NCBI RefSeq assembly: GCF_002019595.1
Contig: NZ_KV917369.1
Coordinates: 4,232,624-4,296,623, forward strand
Source: Priestia abyssalis
GTDB lineage: Bacteria; Bacillota; Bacilli; Bacillales; Bacillaceae_H
Length of the DNA: 64,000 nt
Direction of reading: 5' to 3'
Under the pieces are notes generated by a model that was not told the DNA's origin, ran no database searches, and saw nothing but the letters and a program-made list of their open reading frames with translations. A program made the position numbers and the translations under genes. Positions 35,551 through 44,722 of the stretch are shown here, piece by piece. Every line of letters begins with the position of its first letter. Position 1 is the first letter of the stretch.

Positions 35551-35831
35551 GAGTCCGCCTTTTTCTCCTTTTCGACAAGCTCCAAAAGCTCCTCATAAAT
35601 CTCATCGCTAATCGCTGCATCTAAATGATTAGCTAATGTATTGCGCTTTTTCGCAAGTAGAATGGCATCTTTATCTTTGCTTAAATAAGCTCCGCGACCA
35701 GACTTTTTACCTGTTAAATCAACTGATACTTCGCCTTCCTTCGAGCGAACGATTCGTACAAGCTCTTTTTTAGGCTTCATTTCTTGTGTAGCCACACACT
35801 TGCGCATCGGTACTTTTTTACGATTGTTCAC
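35547..35831 (-). CDS. ylxR: YlxR family RNA-binding protein
   Basis: A 94-residue basic protein with the YlxR/DUF448 signature: [20 protein letters not shown] and [12 protein letters not shown]. The conserved GRGAY loop is the proposed RNA-binding site. The family has been reported to bind RNase P and is sometimes called RnpM. It lies between nusA and ylxQ, overlapping ylxQ by 4 bases. Confidence 0.93.
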   Translation of the reverse strand: MNNRKKVPMRKCVATQEMKPKKELVRIVRSKEGEVSVDLTGKKSGRGAYLSKDKDAILLAKKRNTLANHLDAAISDEIYEELLELVEKEKKADS

Positions 35832-35844
35832 CCGGTTTCACCTC

Positions 35845-36981
35845 TTATTCGACTTCGTTTTCTATTGCATCGAATGTATCGTTCTCTGCATTATCTTCTT
35901 CGTCATGTGTACCGTTTACCGCGAACATTCTTGGATAAATGCCGTCTTGTTCGGCTTCTGATTCACTCTTGATGTCAATTTTCCAGCCTGTTAGCTTAGC
36001 GGCTAAACGAGCATTTTGCCCTTTTTTACCAATCGCTAAAGACAGTTGATAATCAGGAACGATGACCGTTGTTGCTTTTTCGTTCTCATCGACCATGACA
36101 TCCAGCACTTTGGAAGGACTTAATGCATTTGCCACGAATTCCACCGGGTCTTTTGACCAGCGCACGATGTCAATCTTTTCGCCTTTCAGTTCGTTTACAA
36201 CAGCCTGCACACGCTGACCTTTAGGACCGACACAAGACCCTACCGGATCGACATCCGCTAAGTCAGAATGAACCGAAATCTTAGAACGATCTCCAGCTTC
36301 ACGGGAAACAGACTTGATTTCCACCGTACCATCATAAATTTCCGGTACTTCTTTTTCGAACAAACGTTTCAGCAAACCAGGATGTGTACGAGACACATAG
36401 ATTTGCGGACCCTTTGTTGTTCTTTCTACTTTTGTAATGTAAACTTTTATACGATCATGCGGCTTATATTGCTCGTTTGGCATTTGCTCGTTCAACGGAA
36501 GAAGCGCCTCGATTTTTCCTAAGCTTACATAAATGAAGCGGGAATCCTGGCGCTGTACAATACCTGTCATAATATCTTCTTCACGGTCGATGAATTCTGA
36601 ATATATGACGCCGCGCTCTGCTTCACGTACACGCTGAGTGACGACCTGTTTTGCTGTTTGAGCTGCAATTCGGCCGAAGTCTTTCGGTGTCACTTCGATT
36701 TCTACCACGTCGTCTACTTGGTAGTTCGGATTAATGCTTTGTGCTTCTTCCACGGAAATTTCCAAACGTGGATCAAATACTTCATCCACGACATCTTTAC
36801 GGGCAAACACACGCATTGAGCCTTTTTCTAAATTTAAATCTACACGCACGTTTTGTGCCTGGTTAAAGTTTCGTTTATAAGCAGAAATTAATGCTGCTTC
36901 AATTGCTTCAATAATGACTTCTTTGCCAATGCCTTTTTCTCTTTCCAATAAATCCAGGGCATCTAGTAATTCACTGCTCAT
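35845..36981 (-). CDS. nusA: transcription termination/antitermination protein NusA
   Basis: A 378-residue RNA polymerase accessory factor. An N-terminal domain ([20 protein letters not shown]) is followed by S1 ([20 protein letters not shown]), KH1 ([20 protein letters not shown] near residues 245-264) and KH2 ([20 protein letters not shown] near 315-334) and a short acidic tail, as usual in Gram-positives. I chose the ATG at 36981 because AAGGGGG is 7 bases upstream; an ATG two codons earlier is too close to it. It is second in the rimP operon. Confidence 0.97.
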   Translation of the reverse strand: MSSELLDALDLLEREKGIGKEVIIEAIEAALISAYKRNFNQAQNVRVDLNLEKGSMRVFARKDVVDEVFDPRLEISVEEAQSINPNYQVDDVVEIEVTPKDFGRIAAQTAKQVVTQRVREAERGVIYSEFIDREEDIMTGIVQRQDSRFIYVSLGKIEALLPLNEQMPNEQYKPHDRIKVYITKVERTTKGPQIYVSRTHPGLLKRLFEKEVPEIYDGTVEIKSVSREAGDRSKISVHSDLADVDPVGSCVGPKGQRVQAVVNELKGEKIDIVRWSKDPVEFVANALSPSKVLDVMVDENEKATTVIVPDYQLSLAIGKKGQNARLAAKLTGWKIDIKSESEAEQDGIYPRMFAVNGTHDEEDNAENDTFDAIENEVE

Positions 36982-37012
36982 ATTCATTCCCCCTTAATCT
37001 GCTCAGTCAAAC

Positions 37013-37480
37013 TTAAAAAACGATTGCGAGTCGTGCGTGAGCCACTTTCTCGTAAGGAATTTCAATCGTTTTCTTTCTTGTTTTAATTTTGACGGTAATG
37101 GTGATAGTTTGCCCATCAAACGACGTGAGCTCACCTTCAAATTCTTTTTCTCCATCAATTGGTTCATACGTTTTTATGTATACATTTTTGCCAATTGAAC
37201 GCTCGAAGTCTGATACTTTCTTTAATGGACGTTCAGCACCAGGAGAGGATACCTCTAAAAAGTAATTGTGCGGAACCGGATCATGCTCATCCATTTTTTC
37301 GCTAAGACGCTCGCTCACAGCAGCACACTCGTCAATATCAATTCCTTTTTCTGAATCAATAAATACGCGCAAGAACCATTCTTTCCCTTCTTTTACGTAT
37401 TCAATGTCTACAAGTTCCAAATTCATATCATTTAAAATAGGTGTCACTAATCCTTCCACAATCTCTGTGACCTTGCTCAT
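37013..37480 (-). CDS. rimP: ribosome maturation factor RimP
   Basis: A 155-residue 30S assembly factor. [20 protein letters not shown] and [20 protein letters not shown], then [15 protein letters not shown], are the family signatures. AAAAGGAGG precedes the ATG. It opens the rimP-nusA-ylxR-ylxQ-infB-ylxP-rbfA operon and is separated from polC by two hairpins. Confidence 0.96.
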   Translation of the reverse strand: MSKVTEIVEGLVTPILNDMNLELVDIEYVKEGKEWFLRVFIDSEKGIDIDECAAVSERLSEKMDEHDPVPHNYFLEVSSPGAERPLKKVSDFERSIGKNVYIKTYEPIDGEKEFEGELTSFDGQTITITVKIKTRKKTIEIPYEKVAHARLAIVF

Positions 37481-37522
37481 TGTATTCCTCCTTTTAACGA
37501 CACCCTATAATGGTCTTTTTGA

Positions 37523-37552
37523 TAAAAATTCCCTGCCGAATGAGCAGGGAAA
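37523..37552 (-). terminator. second terminator after polC
   Basis: TTCCCTGC pairs with GCAGGGAA around a loop of 7 bases and is followed by TTTTTATC on the minus strand. Confidence 0.88.
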
Positions 37553-37574
37553 CATATTAGATGATAACAATAGG

Positions 37575-37598
37575 AAAGAGTGGGTTTCCCCACTCTTT
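37575..37598 (-). terminator. first terminator hairpin after polC
   Basis: AAAGAGTGGG pairs perfectly with CCCACTCTTT around a 4-base loop, followed by CCTATTGTT. Its U tract is poor. Confidence 0.65.
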
Positions 37599-37658
37599 GT
37601 CTTCGTCATTCTTAGCATTTCCATCATTACTATAACATAATCACATTTTTTATGCAAA

Positions 37659-39064
37659 TTAGAATAATGAAAGCTGGTTCTGGTCTGGCAACGATTCCAG
37701 ACATCCATGGTTATCTAAATACTCAAGAATGGTCTTGGAGATTTTCCCACGCTGCTGTAAATCTTCCTTCGATAGGAATTCTCCTTCTCCCCTTGCTTTC
37801 ACAATGTTCAAGGCCGCATTTGTTCCGAGTCCAGGAATGGAATTAAACGGCGGGATTAAAGAATTTCCATCAATAATGAATTCCGTTGCACTCGAACGGT
37901 ATAAATCAACTTTCCCGAAAGAAAAACCGCGTTCACACATCTCAAGAGCGAGTTCCAAAACGGTAAGCAAGCTTTTCTCTTTTGGTGCAGCATCCAAACC
38001 TTTTGCGTTGATCTCTTCAATTTTGGCACGAATCGGGCTTGAACCCTTGACCATTGTATCAATATCAAAATCATCTGCACGTACCGTAAAATACGCCGCA
38101 TAATAAAGAAGGGGATGATGCACTTTAAAGTAAGCAATCCTTACGGCCATTAATACGTACGCAGCGGCATGCGCCTTAGGGAACATGTACTTAATCTTCT
38201 TACAAGAATCGATGTACCACGCAGGTACCCCATTTTTGATCATTTCTTCTTCAAACTCCGGACTCAATCCTTTTCCTTTACGCACTGACTCCATGATTTT
38301 AAAGGCAAGGGACGGTTCCAATCCTTGGTAAATCAAATAAACCATGATGTCATCGCGGCATCCGATTACTTCAGATAGATTACATGTACCGTTATGGATA
38401 AGCTCTTGCGCATTCCCTAACCATACGTCGGTTCCATGGGAAAGACCCGAGATTTGCACAAGCTCCGAGAAGGTCGTCGGTTTTGTATCCTCCAACATTT
38501 GACGGACGAAACGTGTCCCGAATTCCGGAATCCCAAGTGTTCCCGTTTTACACATAATTTGTTCTTCCGTTACGCCCAGCGACTCTGTACCGCTAAAAAT
38601 TTTCATGACTTCAGGATCATCCGTTGGAATGGTTTTCGGGTCAATGCCGCTTAAATCTTGCAGCATACGAATCACCGTCGGATCATCGTGTCCGAGTATA
38701 TCAAGCTTTAATACATTATCGTGAATCGAATGGAAATCAAAATGCGTCGTTCTCCACTCGGCTCCTGTCGCATCGGCCGGATATTGAATCGGTGTAAAAT
38801 CAAAAACATCCATATAATCCGGAATAACAATGATACCGCCCGGATGCTGCCCGGTTGTTCTCTTTACACCGGTACATCCGGCTACTAAACGGTCCACTTC
38901 CGCTCCACGTAAGTGAAGATTATGATCACCCGCATATCCCTTTACATATCCATATGCCGTTTTCTCGGCTACTGTACCGATTGTACCCGCCCGATATACA
39001 TTGTCCTCTCCGAACAGAACCTTTGTATAGTGGTGGGCGCGGGGCTGATATTCCCCCGAGAAAT
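37659..39064 (-). CDS. polC: DNA polymerase III PolC, exon 2 (C-terminal part)
   Basis: The 3' exon of polC, 1406 bases, encoding the rest of the palm, fingers and C-terminal beta-clamp-binding region. It resumes at the second base of an Asn codon with [20 protein letters not shown] and continues through the fingers region ([20 protein letters not shown]), the third catalytic Asp region ([11 protein letters not shown]) and [20 protein letters not shown], ending in the clamp motif NQLSLF. It has no start of its own: an in-frame ATG at 39110 gives 15 intron-encoded residues and is not expected to be used. Together with exon 1 it totals 4314 bases, 1437 residues plus stop, equal to the length of B. 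subtilis PolC. Confidence 0.95.
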
Positions 39065-39113
39065 ATAGTGATAGGTAAGCCTTTGAAGCTATCTCCAGCT
39101 TTTCCCCCACTCC

Positions 39114-39148
39114 ACACCGTGCATGAGGCTTTCACACTCACACGGCGT
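39114..39148 (-). ncRNA. group II intron domain V
   Basis: The 35-base hairpin ACGCCGUG / UGAG / U bulge / GU / GAAA loop / GC / CUCA / UG bulge / CACGGUGU has the canonical group II domain V shape: a GNRA (GAAA) tetraloop and a two-base bulge on the 3' side. The triad position reads CGC, not AGC. It sits 23 bases after the maturase stop and 49 bases before the intron end. The 39065-39113 segment is domain VI and the 3' splice site. Confidence 0.9.
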
Positions 39149-39171
39149 TCCATCGTTAACTTAGTCGAATG

Positions 39172-40998
39172 TTATAAGCTAAGTTTTGGATTTCCTACTT
39201 CCGTTCTTAGCTTATTTAGTTTGTTTAATGCTTTCTTTTCAAACTTGGCTAACATTTTTTTGTAGTCTTTATTAGAAAGTGGATCTTTATTATGAATGAA
39301 CATATGATATTTCTTATTAATAATAATCAAGTTATCATAGCCATCATTACCGCCTTGAGCTGTTGGCTTAATATGGTGGCATATAGCATTATGAGGAGTC
39401 AATCGTTCCCCTGTAATGCCGCAGCACCCTTTTTGAGCAACATATTTGCTTAAGCGGTTGTTTTCATATAAAACACTTTTCGCTTTATATATTCCTTTAC
39501 GAAACATTTCAATCTCACGAACAGACACATGCTTTATTTCTTTATGAATTGATGCCCTATCCTTTTTATTATAAATTGAGAAGTTAGGGTCTCTTTGACC
39601 TCGTATATCATGTCGAATTGCTTCAATAGGATAGACCAGTAATCCATTGCTTTTAAATCTTGGACAATTGTAATCTCCATAGAACTTATCAATGACATTA
39701 TTTGTTTCCTTTGTATGAACAAAGACGTTTCTAAACATCAATGATTTTATATTCGGATGAACTTTATGCCTTATCTCATTAAATTCTTGAGAAATTCTCG
39801 TTGCGACTTTGTAATAGTTGTGTAAACCAAGAATGTTCGAATTAAAATTCATCACTTTCTCTGGAGTAGGACTTTTCCTCATCTTAACGAGTTGGTGGCG
39901 AATAACGCCTAGTACCTTCTCTTTTGCTTTCGGGTCCATCTTTGAGTTTACGATATAACCTGTTTTGGCATTTCCTTTTTGAACAGCTCTAAATCGAACT
40001 CCTAAAAAGTCTGTACCGTTTTTTCGTAAGTTTGTGATTTTACTTTTCTCTTCACTAATTTCAAGCCCCAGTCTTTCTTTGAGCCACTTCTCTACTGCTA
40101 TTTTAATCTTTCTAGCATTGTCGTAGGAATTTGTGAAGATTTTAAAGTCATCTGCATACCTTACAAGATACATTGGTTTCAATTTTGTCTTTTTAAGTGC
40201 ATCCGTTTTATTGCGTTTCAATTTATAAGGCACTCTTGTCGGCTTTGTTTCCCATTGGTTTGACACCCACCAGTCAAGTTCATTTAAGACAACATTGGCT
40301 AGTAATGGGGATAATATGCCGCCTTGAGGAGTCCCTTTAACAGGAATACCTTCACCCTCAACTTCCGTCTTTAGCATTTTTTTGATGATCGATAACACTT
40401 TTTTGTCCCTTATTCCAATTGTCCATAGCTGCCTCATAAGCTTTTTATGATTAACGTTATCAAAGAAACCTTTAATGTCTACATCCACTACAAAGTGTTG
40501 ATGACTGTGATTGACCATATGATAACACCTTGCTAAAGCATCATGGGTACTTCGTTTTGGTCGAAACCCATAGCTTTGCGGGTGAAATTTCCCTTCAACA
40601 ATTGGTTCCAAAACTTGCAAGAACATTTGTTGAATTAATCGGTCCTCAATCGTTGGAATCCCTAAAGGTCGCATTTTTCCGTTGGATTTAGGGATAAGTA
40701 CACGTCTTACTGCATGTGGCATGTAGTTTTCCAATCTCTTTTTCGTTAATCTTATTAGCTTGTTGGCATCCATTTTATTAAGATGTTTGATTGTGTGTCC
40801 GTTGGTACCTTTCGTTTTACTGCCAGTGTTACTTTTTAAGTTTCGAAAGGCTAATTGAATGTTTTCTTCAGAAATAATTAGCTCATAAATGTTTTTAAAA
40901 TATCGACCCTTTTTGCTTTCTTCATAAAGATTATCAAAAGTTGACTGTAAGCCGAAGTATTCGTTGTTTCTTAATTTTTGAATCATTAAGTCAGCCAA
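39172..40998 (-). CDS. ltrA: group II intron reverse transcriptase/maturase with HNH endonuclease
   Basis: A 608-residue intron-encoded protein. Reverse transcriptase blocks run from about residue 95: VLIPKSNGKMRPLGIPTIED, SYGFRPKRSTHDAL near 142-155, VVDVDIKGFFDNV with the first catalytic Asp near 172, GTPQGGILSPLLANVVL near 222-238 and the YADD active site at 281-284. A maturase X domain occupies about 350-500. The C-terminal HNH endonuclease begins near CCGITGERL (525), with CHHIKP and YHMFIHNKD. It promotes splicing and mobility of its own intron. The start is TTG at 40998 with AAGGAAGTG upstream, inside domain IV. The gene symbol is generic. It looks intact. Confidence 0.95.
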   Translation of the reverse strand: MADLMIQKLRNNEYFGLQSTFDNLYEESKKGRYFKNIYELIISEENIQLAFRNLKSNTGSKTKGTNGHTIKHLNKMDANKLIRLTKKRLENYMPHAVRRVLIPKSNGKMRPLGIPTIEDRLIQQMFLQVLEPIVEGKFHPQSYGFRPKRSTHDALARCYHMVNHSHQHFVVDVDIKGFFDNVNHKKLMRQLWTIGIRDKKVLSIIKKMLKTEVEGEGIPVKGTPQGGILSPLLANVVLNELDWWVSNQWETKPTRVPYKLKRNKTDALKKTKLKPMYLVRYADDFKIFTNSYDNARKIKIAVEKWLKERLGLEISEEKSKITNLRKNGTDFLGVRFRAVQKGNAKTGYIVNSKMDPKAKEKVLGVIRHQLVKMRKSPTPEKVMNFNSNILGLHNYYKVATRISQEFNEIRHKVHPNIKSLMFRNVFVHTKETNNVIDKFYGDYNCPRFKSNGLLVYPIEAIRHDIRGQRDPNFSIYNKKDRASIHKEIKHVSVREIEMFRKGIYKAKSVLYENNRLSKYVAQKGCCGITGERLTPHNAICHHIKPTAQGGNDGYDNLIIINKKYHMFIHNKDPLSNKDYKKMLAKFEKKALNKLNKLRTEVGNPKLSL

Positions 40999-41729
40999 CT
41001 AATCACTTCCTTATGAAGTTTTCGTTTCTCTTTAGTCATACACGAATCTGACTTTTGTAGGTTTTGTTTCGACGTTAACGACTTGTGCCCTTCCCTCTGA
41101 AATGTTTTATCCTCCGACTTATTCGTTATTCAGTCATCTCAGGCATTCCAGTAAACGGTACTACGGCACTACTGCCACTCTCGTAAAATGTGTTATAGCA
41201 CTTTGCCTTTCCACATACCATCGTCATTAGACTGCAACATCCTCTAATGTCGAGAGCTTCACACGTTCCACTATTCCTATCTGTATATACTCCCTTAGGT
41301 TCCCCCTAAATTCCGCTGAGCTTGACTGTGCCTGTAACACAGTATGGATTTTCATAACCAAACGCTTACTCATCCACACTCAGAAGTCCTCATTGGACCC
41401 CGCAGCATTTCTGCTGCGTGACATTCACGAAAAGTCAGTCGAGGGTTCGTCCCAGTCATTCTACTGATTCTAACCATAGGAATTTTATAGACACCAGACC
41501 TATCATTCACAGAAGATTTGTATCTCCCTTTCCTCGTCCTAAACGTTAGGGTGAACTTCAGCCTACTTTAACGGGCTTCAAACGATGTTGATGTTTGCAA
41601 TATCGCGATCGCTTGCCGCAGCTTCAGTGAGTGTGTTTCAGGGCGTTACTCCATCATTCCACACTTCGGAATAGCAGTTCTACTAGCTGATGCTAATGCT
41701 TAACCTTTTCAGTTAAGAACGTGTCGCAC
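40999..41729 (-). ncRNA. group II intron domains I to III (5' ribozyme portion)
   Basis: The 731 bases between the 5' splice site and the maturase start have no gene and should form domains I-III. A candidate EBS1, TGAGAT (41136-41141 on the plus-strand numbering), is complementary to the last six exon 1 bases (ATCTCA). An alternative with a 5-bp match lies near 41522. I did not derive a full fold. Confidence 0.75.
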
Positions 41730-44637
41730 TGAGATCGATGTCCGGTACCTTATCTCCCTTAAATCCAAGGAACGTTTCAAACGGGATATCATGTCCGTCT
41801 TTTTTATATCTCACGTTACAGTTTGGACAATCTTTGTCAGGCAGGTCAAAGCCAGAACCGACTGACCCGTCATTAAAGAATTCGGATTGCTTGCACTGTG
41901 GACAGACGTAATGCGGCGGGAGCGGATTGACCTCTGTGATTTCAGTCATCGTCGCAACGAATGACGATCCGACTGATCCACGTGAACCAACAAGATACCC
42001 GTCATCCAATGATTTTTTTACGAGCTTATGGGAAATCAAATAAATAACGGCAAACCCGTGACCGATGATGCTTTTTAACTCTTTTTCAAGCCGGGCTTCT
42101 ACAATTTCCGGAAGCGGATCACCGTAAATGCTCCTAGCCATCGCATAGCTCATCTCACGCATTTCCTCGTCTGCACCTTCAATTTTCGGTGTATATAAAT
42201 CATCTTTAATCGGTTTAACTTCTCCGATGAGGTCGGCTACTTTTTGCGTATTCGTTACAACAATCTCTTTTGCTTTTTCTTCTGCTAAGAATGAAAAGCA
42301 CTCCAGCATTTCATTCGTCGTTCGAAAGTGAACATCCGGCAATTTGTGACGATTCAGCGGGTTGGCACCGCCTTGAGAACTGACTAAAATTTTGCGGTAA
42401 ATTTTATCTTCCGGATTCAAATAGTGTACATTTCCCGTGGCCACAACCGGTTTGTCCATTTTTTCTCCGAGCTTTACGATATTGGAGATAATCTCCTGTA
42501 AGGCTTTCTGATCACGAACAAACTCCATTTCAACTAAATGTTCATAGTTAGAAGGAGGCTGCACCTCGATATAATCATAAAACTCCGCGGCTTTTTCTGC
42601 CTCTTCCGCTGACTTTTGCATCATGTTCTCAAACACTTCGCCCCTGTCGCACGCCGTTCCGATCAACAACCCTTCACGATGCTTCTCAAGCTTTGATCTC
42701 GGTATGCGCGGCACCCGATAAAAGTATTCCAGATGAGAAATCGAGACCAATTTAAATAGATTTTTCAAACCGATGTCATTTTGAGCTAAGATGGTTACGT
42801 GATAAGGTCTTGCCCTTTGATAAGCGTTGCCTTGTCCCATGTAATCATTTAACTGGTCATGAGAAGAAATCTCTCTTTCCATTGCTTCCTTTAACATCTT
42901 AACAAGTATATAGCCGGTTGCTTCCGCATCATATATGGCACGGTGATGCTGTGTTAATTCCACATCAAGTTTCTTCGCTAACGTGTTGAGGCGGTGATTT
43001 TTCATCTCCGGATATAGAAAACGTGCCAGCTCTAATGTATCAATGACAGGATTGGATGCTTTACCAAAGTCAAATTTTTGGAAACCTGTATTCAAAAACC
43101 CCATATCAAAGCTTGCGTTGTGGGCTACGAGCACATCATCACCGATCCACTCGTGAAACTTGCGCAGCACTTCTTCTACTTCCGGTGCATCCTGTACCAT
43201 ATCATCCGTTATGCCAGTGAGCTCGATAATGGTTGCTGATAAAGGACGGTGGGGATTAGCGAACGATTCAAAGCGATCAATAATTTCCCCTTCTTTCACT
43301 TTTACGGCCGCCAGCTCGATGATTGTATCATAGACTGCCGATAGGCCGGTCGTTTCCACGTCAAAAACAACATATGTGGCATCCGCTAATTCTCGTTTTG
43401 TCAGGTTGTAGGCTATCGGTACGCCATCATCAACTAAATTTGCCTCTACCCCATATATCATCTTAATCCCGTTTTTTTTAGCAGCCGAGTAGGCTTCGGG
43501 AAAAGATTGAGCTACCGCATGATCAGTCAGTGCGATAGCCGGATGCCCCCATTTTTTTGCTTGTTCAACAAGCTTACTGACAGGCGTCACTGCATCCATT
43601 TGACTCATGGGTGTGTGTAAATGAAGCTCGACACGCTTTTCGCCTTCAGGAGCTGTATCCTGACGGCCTTCCGGTTTAACTTCATTAATGTCATTGGCGA
43701 TCATTACCAGATCACGGACAAATGTATCATTTTGCACACTGCCTCGAACTTTCAGCCACATTCCTTTTTTCACCGCATTCAGTAACGGGATGTCTTCTTT
43801 ATCTCGTGAGAACATCTTCACCATAATGGAATTCGTATAATCGGTGATTTTAAAAGTTAAGAGAGTTCTCCCGCTTCGCAGCTCTCTTGTTTCTGAAGCA
43901 AATACATACCCTTGGATCGTAATCTTCTTTTCTTCATCAAAAATGGAATCCAGGCGCACTGCTTCATCTTTAATTAAATAGCCGACTGTAAGCGGCCCTG
44001 ACAGCTCAGCGGCTGCATCTGCCGCTTTTTCCTGTTCTTTTGCCTGCATTTCAGTAATGGCTGCCAGTACTTTTTCCTGGTCTTCCTGTTTTTTTCGTTC
44101 CACAAATTTATTATAATCTGCCTCTGAATGAACGACTTCTGTCACAAGCTGAAAAGCCGGAAATCCATATGCGCTGTATTGATCTGTAATGAGCTGCCCA
44201 TACTTCCTTTTAAGAGCTTGTGCCTCTGTATCGATTCTTGTCTGCAATTGAAGCTTTACACCATTAAGAGTAGGCAGTTGCTCCTTTAACAAAGCATGCA
44301 GCATTGGCGAAATGCCTTCCAGCTCCGCTACACAATGCGGCCAATAAGCCTGAACATCATCCTGTGAGCATTCTTTTACAGGTGTTTTAATAGAAAAAGA
44401 CACATTGGCAATATGGGAGAATTGAGTTCGAAGTCTTGTTAAAAATAATTCATAAACGGAAAAAGGCAAGACTTGCTGTAAGATAAATTGGAAATGCCAT
44501 TGCTTTTGATCTTTATGAATAACGAGCTTTTCAATCCCCGCTTGTTCAAAATAAGGAACAATCTCATCACTTGTTAAATCAAGCTGCTGAAGCAGGAGCT
44601 GAAATCGCTCTTTTTGTTCTTTTGTTAAACCTTCCAT
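41730..44637 (-). CDS. polC: DNA polymerase III PolC, exon 1 (N-terminal part)
   Basis: The 5' exon of the Gram-positive replicative DNA polymerase: 2908 bases, 969 codons plus one base. Domains in order are an N-terminal region, an OB-fold near residues 235-330 ([20 protein letters not shown]), a PHP domain ([17 protein letters not shown]) into which the 3'-5' proofreading exonuclease is inserted near 420-590 ([30 protein letters not shown]), and the start of the polymerase core ([17 protein letters not shown]), including a zinc-binding segment (CPQCKQ; DCPNC). The exon ends two residues after the catalytic Asp pair D966/D968 (KVPDIDL). Unspliced reading adds SATRS and stops, giving a 974-residue inactive product. 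It lies between proS and rimP as in B. subtilis. Confidence 0.96.
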
Positions 44638-44671
44638 CGAATCCCCCTTTCAAAAATTCCTCTTTGATTGT

Positions 44672-44722
44672 AACACAAATTCAAGGTACCCTAGGAAAAC
44701 AGGGTACCTTGAATTTGTGTTT
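44672..44722 (-). terminator. intrinsic terminator of proS
   Basis: AACACAAATTCAAGGTACCC pairs perfectly with its complement around a short loop. It overlaps the proS stop and is followed by TTACAATC on the minus strand. It separates proS from polC. Confidence 0.8.

Larger units (their letters stand above)
39065..41729 (-). mobile_element. group II intron inserted in polC, with encoded RT/maturase
   Basis: A 2665-base element splits polC in the same orientation. On the minus strand it begins GTGCGAC at 41729, the group II 5' consensus GUGYG, and ends ACTAT at 39065 (AY rule). Removing it rejoins CTC-A with AT-TTC in frame (Leu-Asn-Phe), as expected for PolC. It contains a 731-base structured 5' part, a 608-residue reverse transcriptase/maturase/HNH protein in domain IV, and domains V and VI in the last 107 bases. 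Boundaries come from consensus and reading frame; experimental splicing could shift them by a base or two. This is a self-splicing ribozyme and retroelement, not an insertion that destroys the gene. Confidence 0.93.

Noticed and set aside
39065-39110. independent start for exon 2 of polC at 39110
   Set aside because: The in-frame ATG lies in intron domains V-VI, has no convincing ribosome binding site, and the first 15 residues are intron-derived.
37659-44637. polC broken by a frameshift or by a plain insertion (pseudogene)
   Set aside because: The interrupting DNA has matching group II ends, domain V and an intact maturase, and exact removal restores frame and the normal PolC length, so a functional intron is the better reading.
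37659-44637. intein in PolC
   Set aside because: The insert is not in frame with the exons and starts with a stop after five codons, so it cannot be spliced at protein level.
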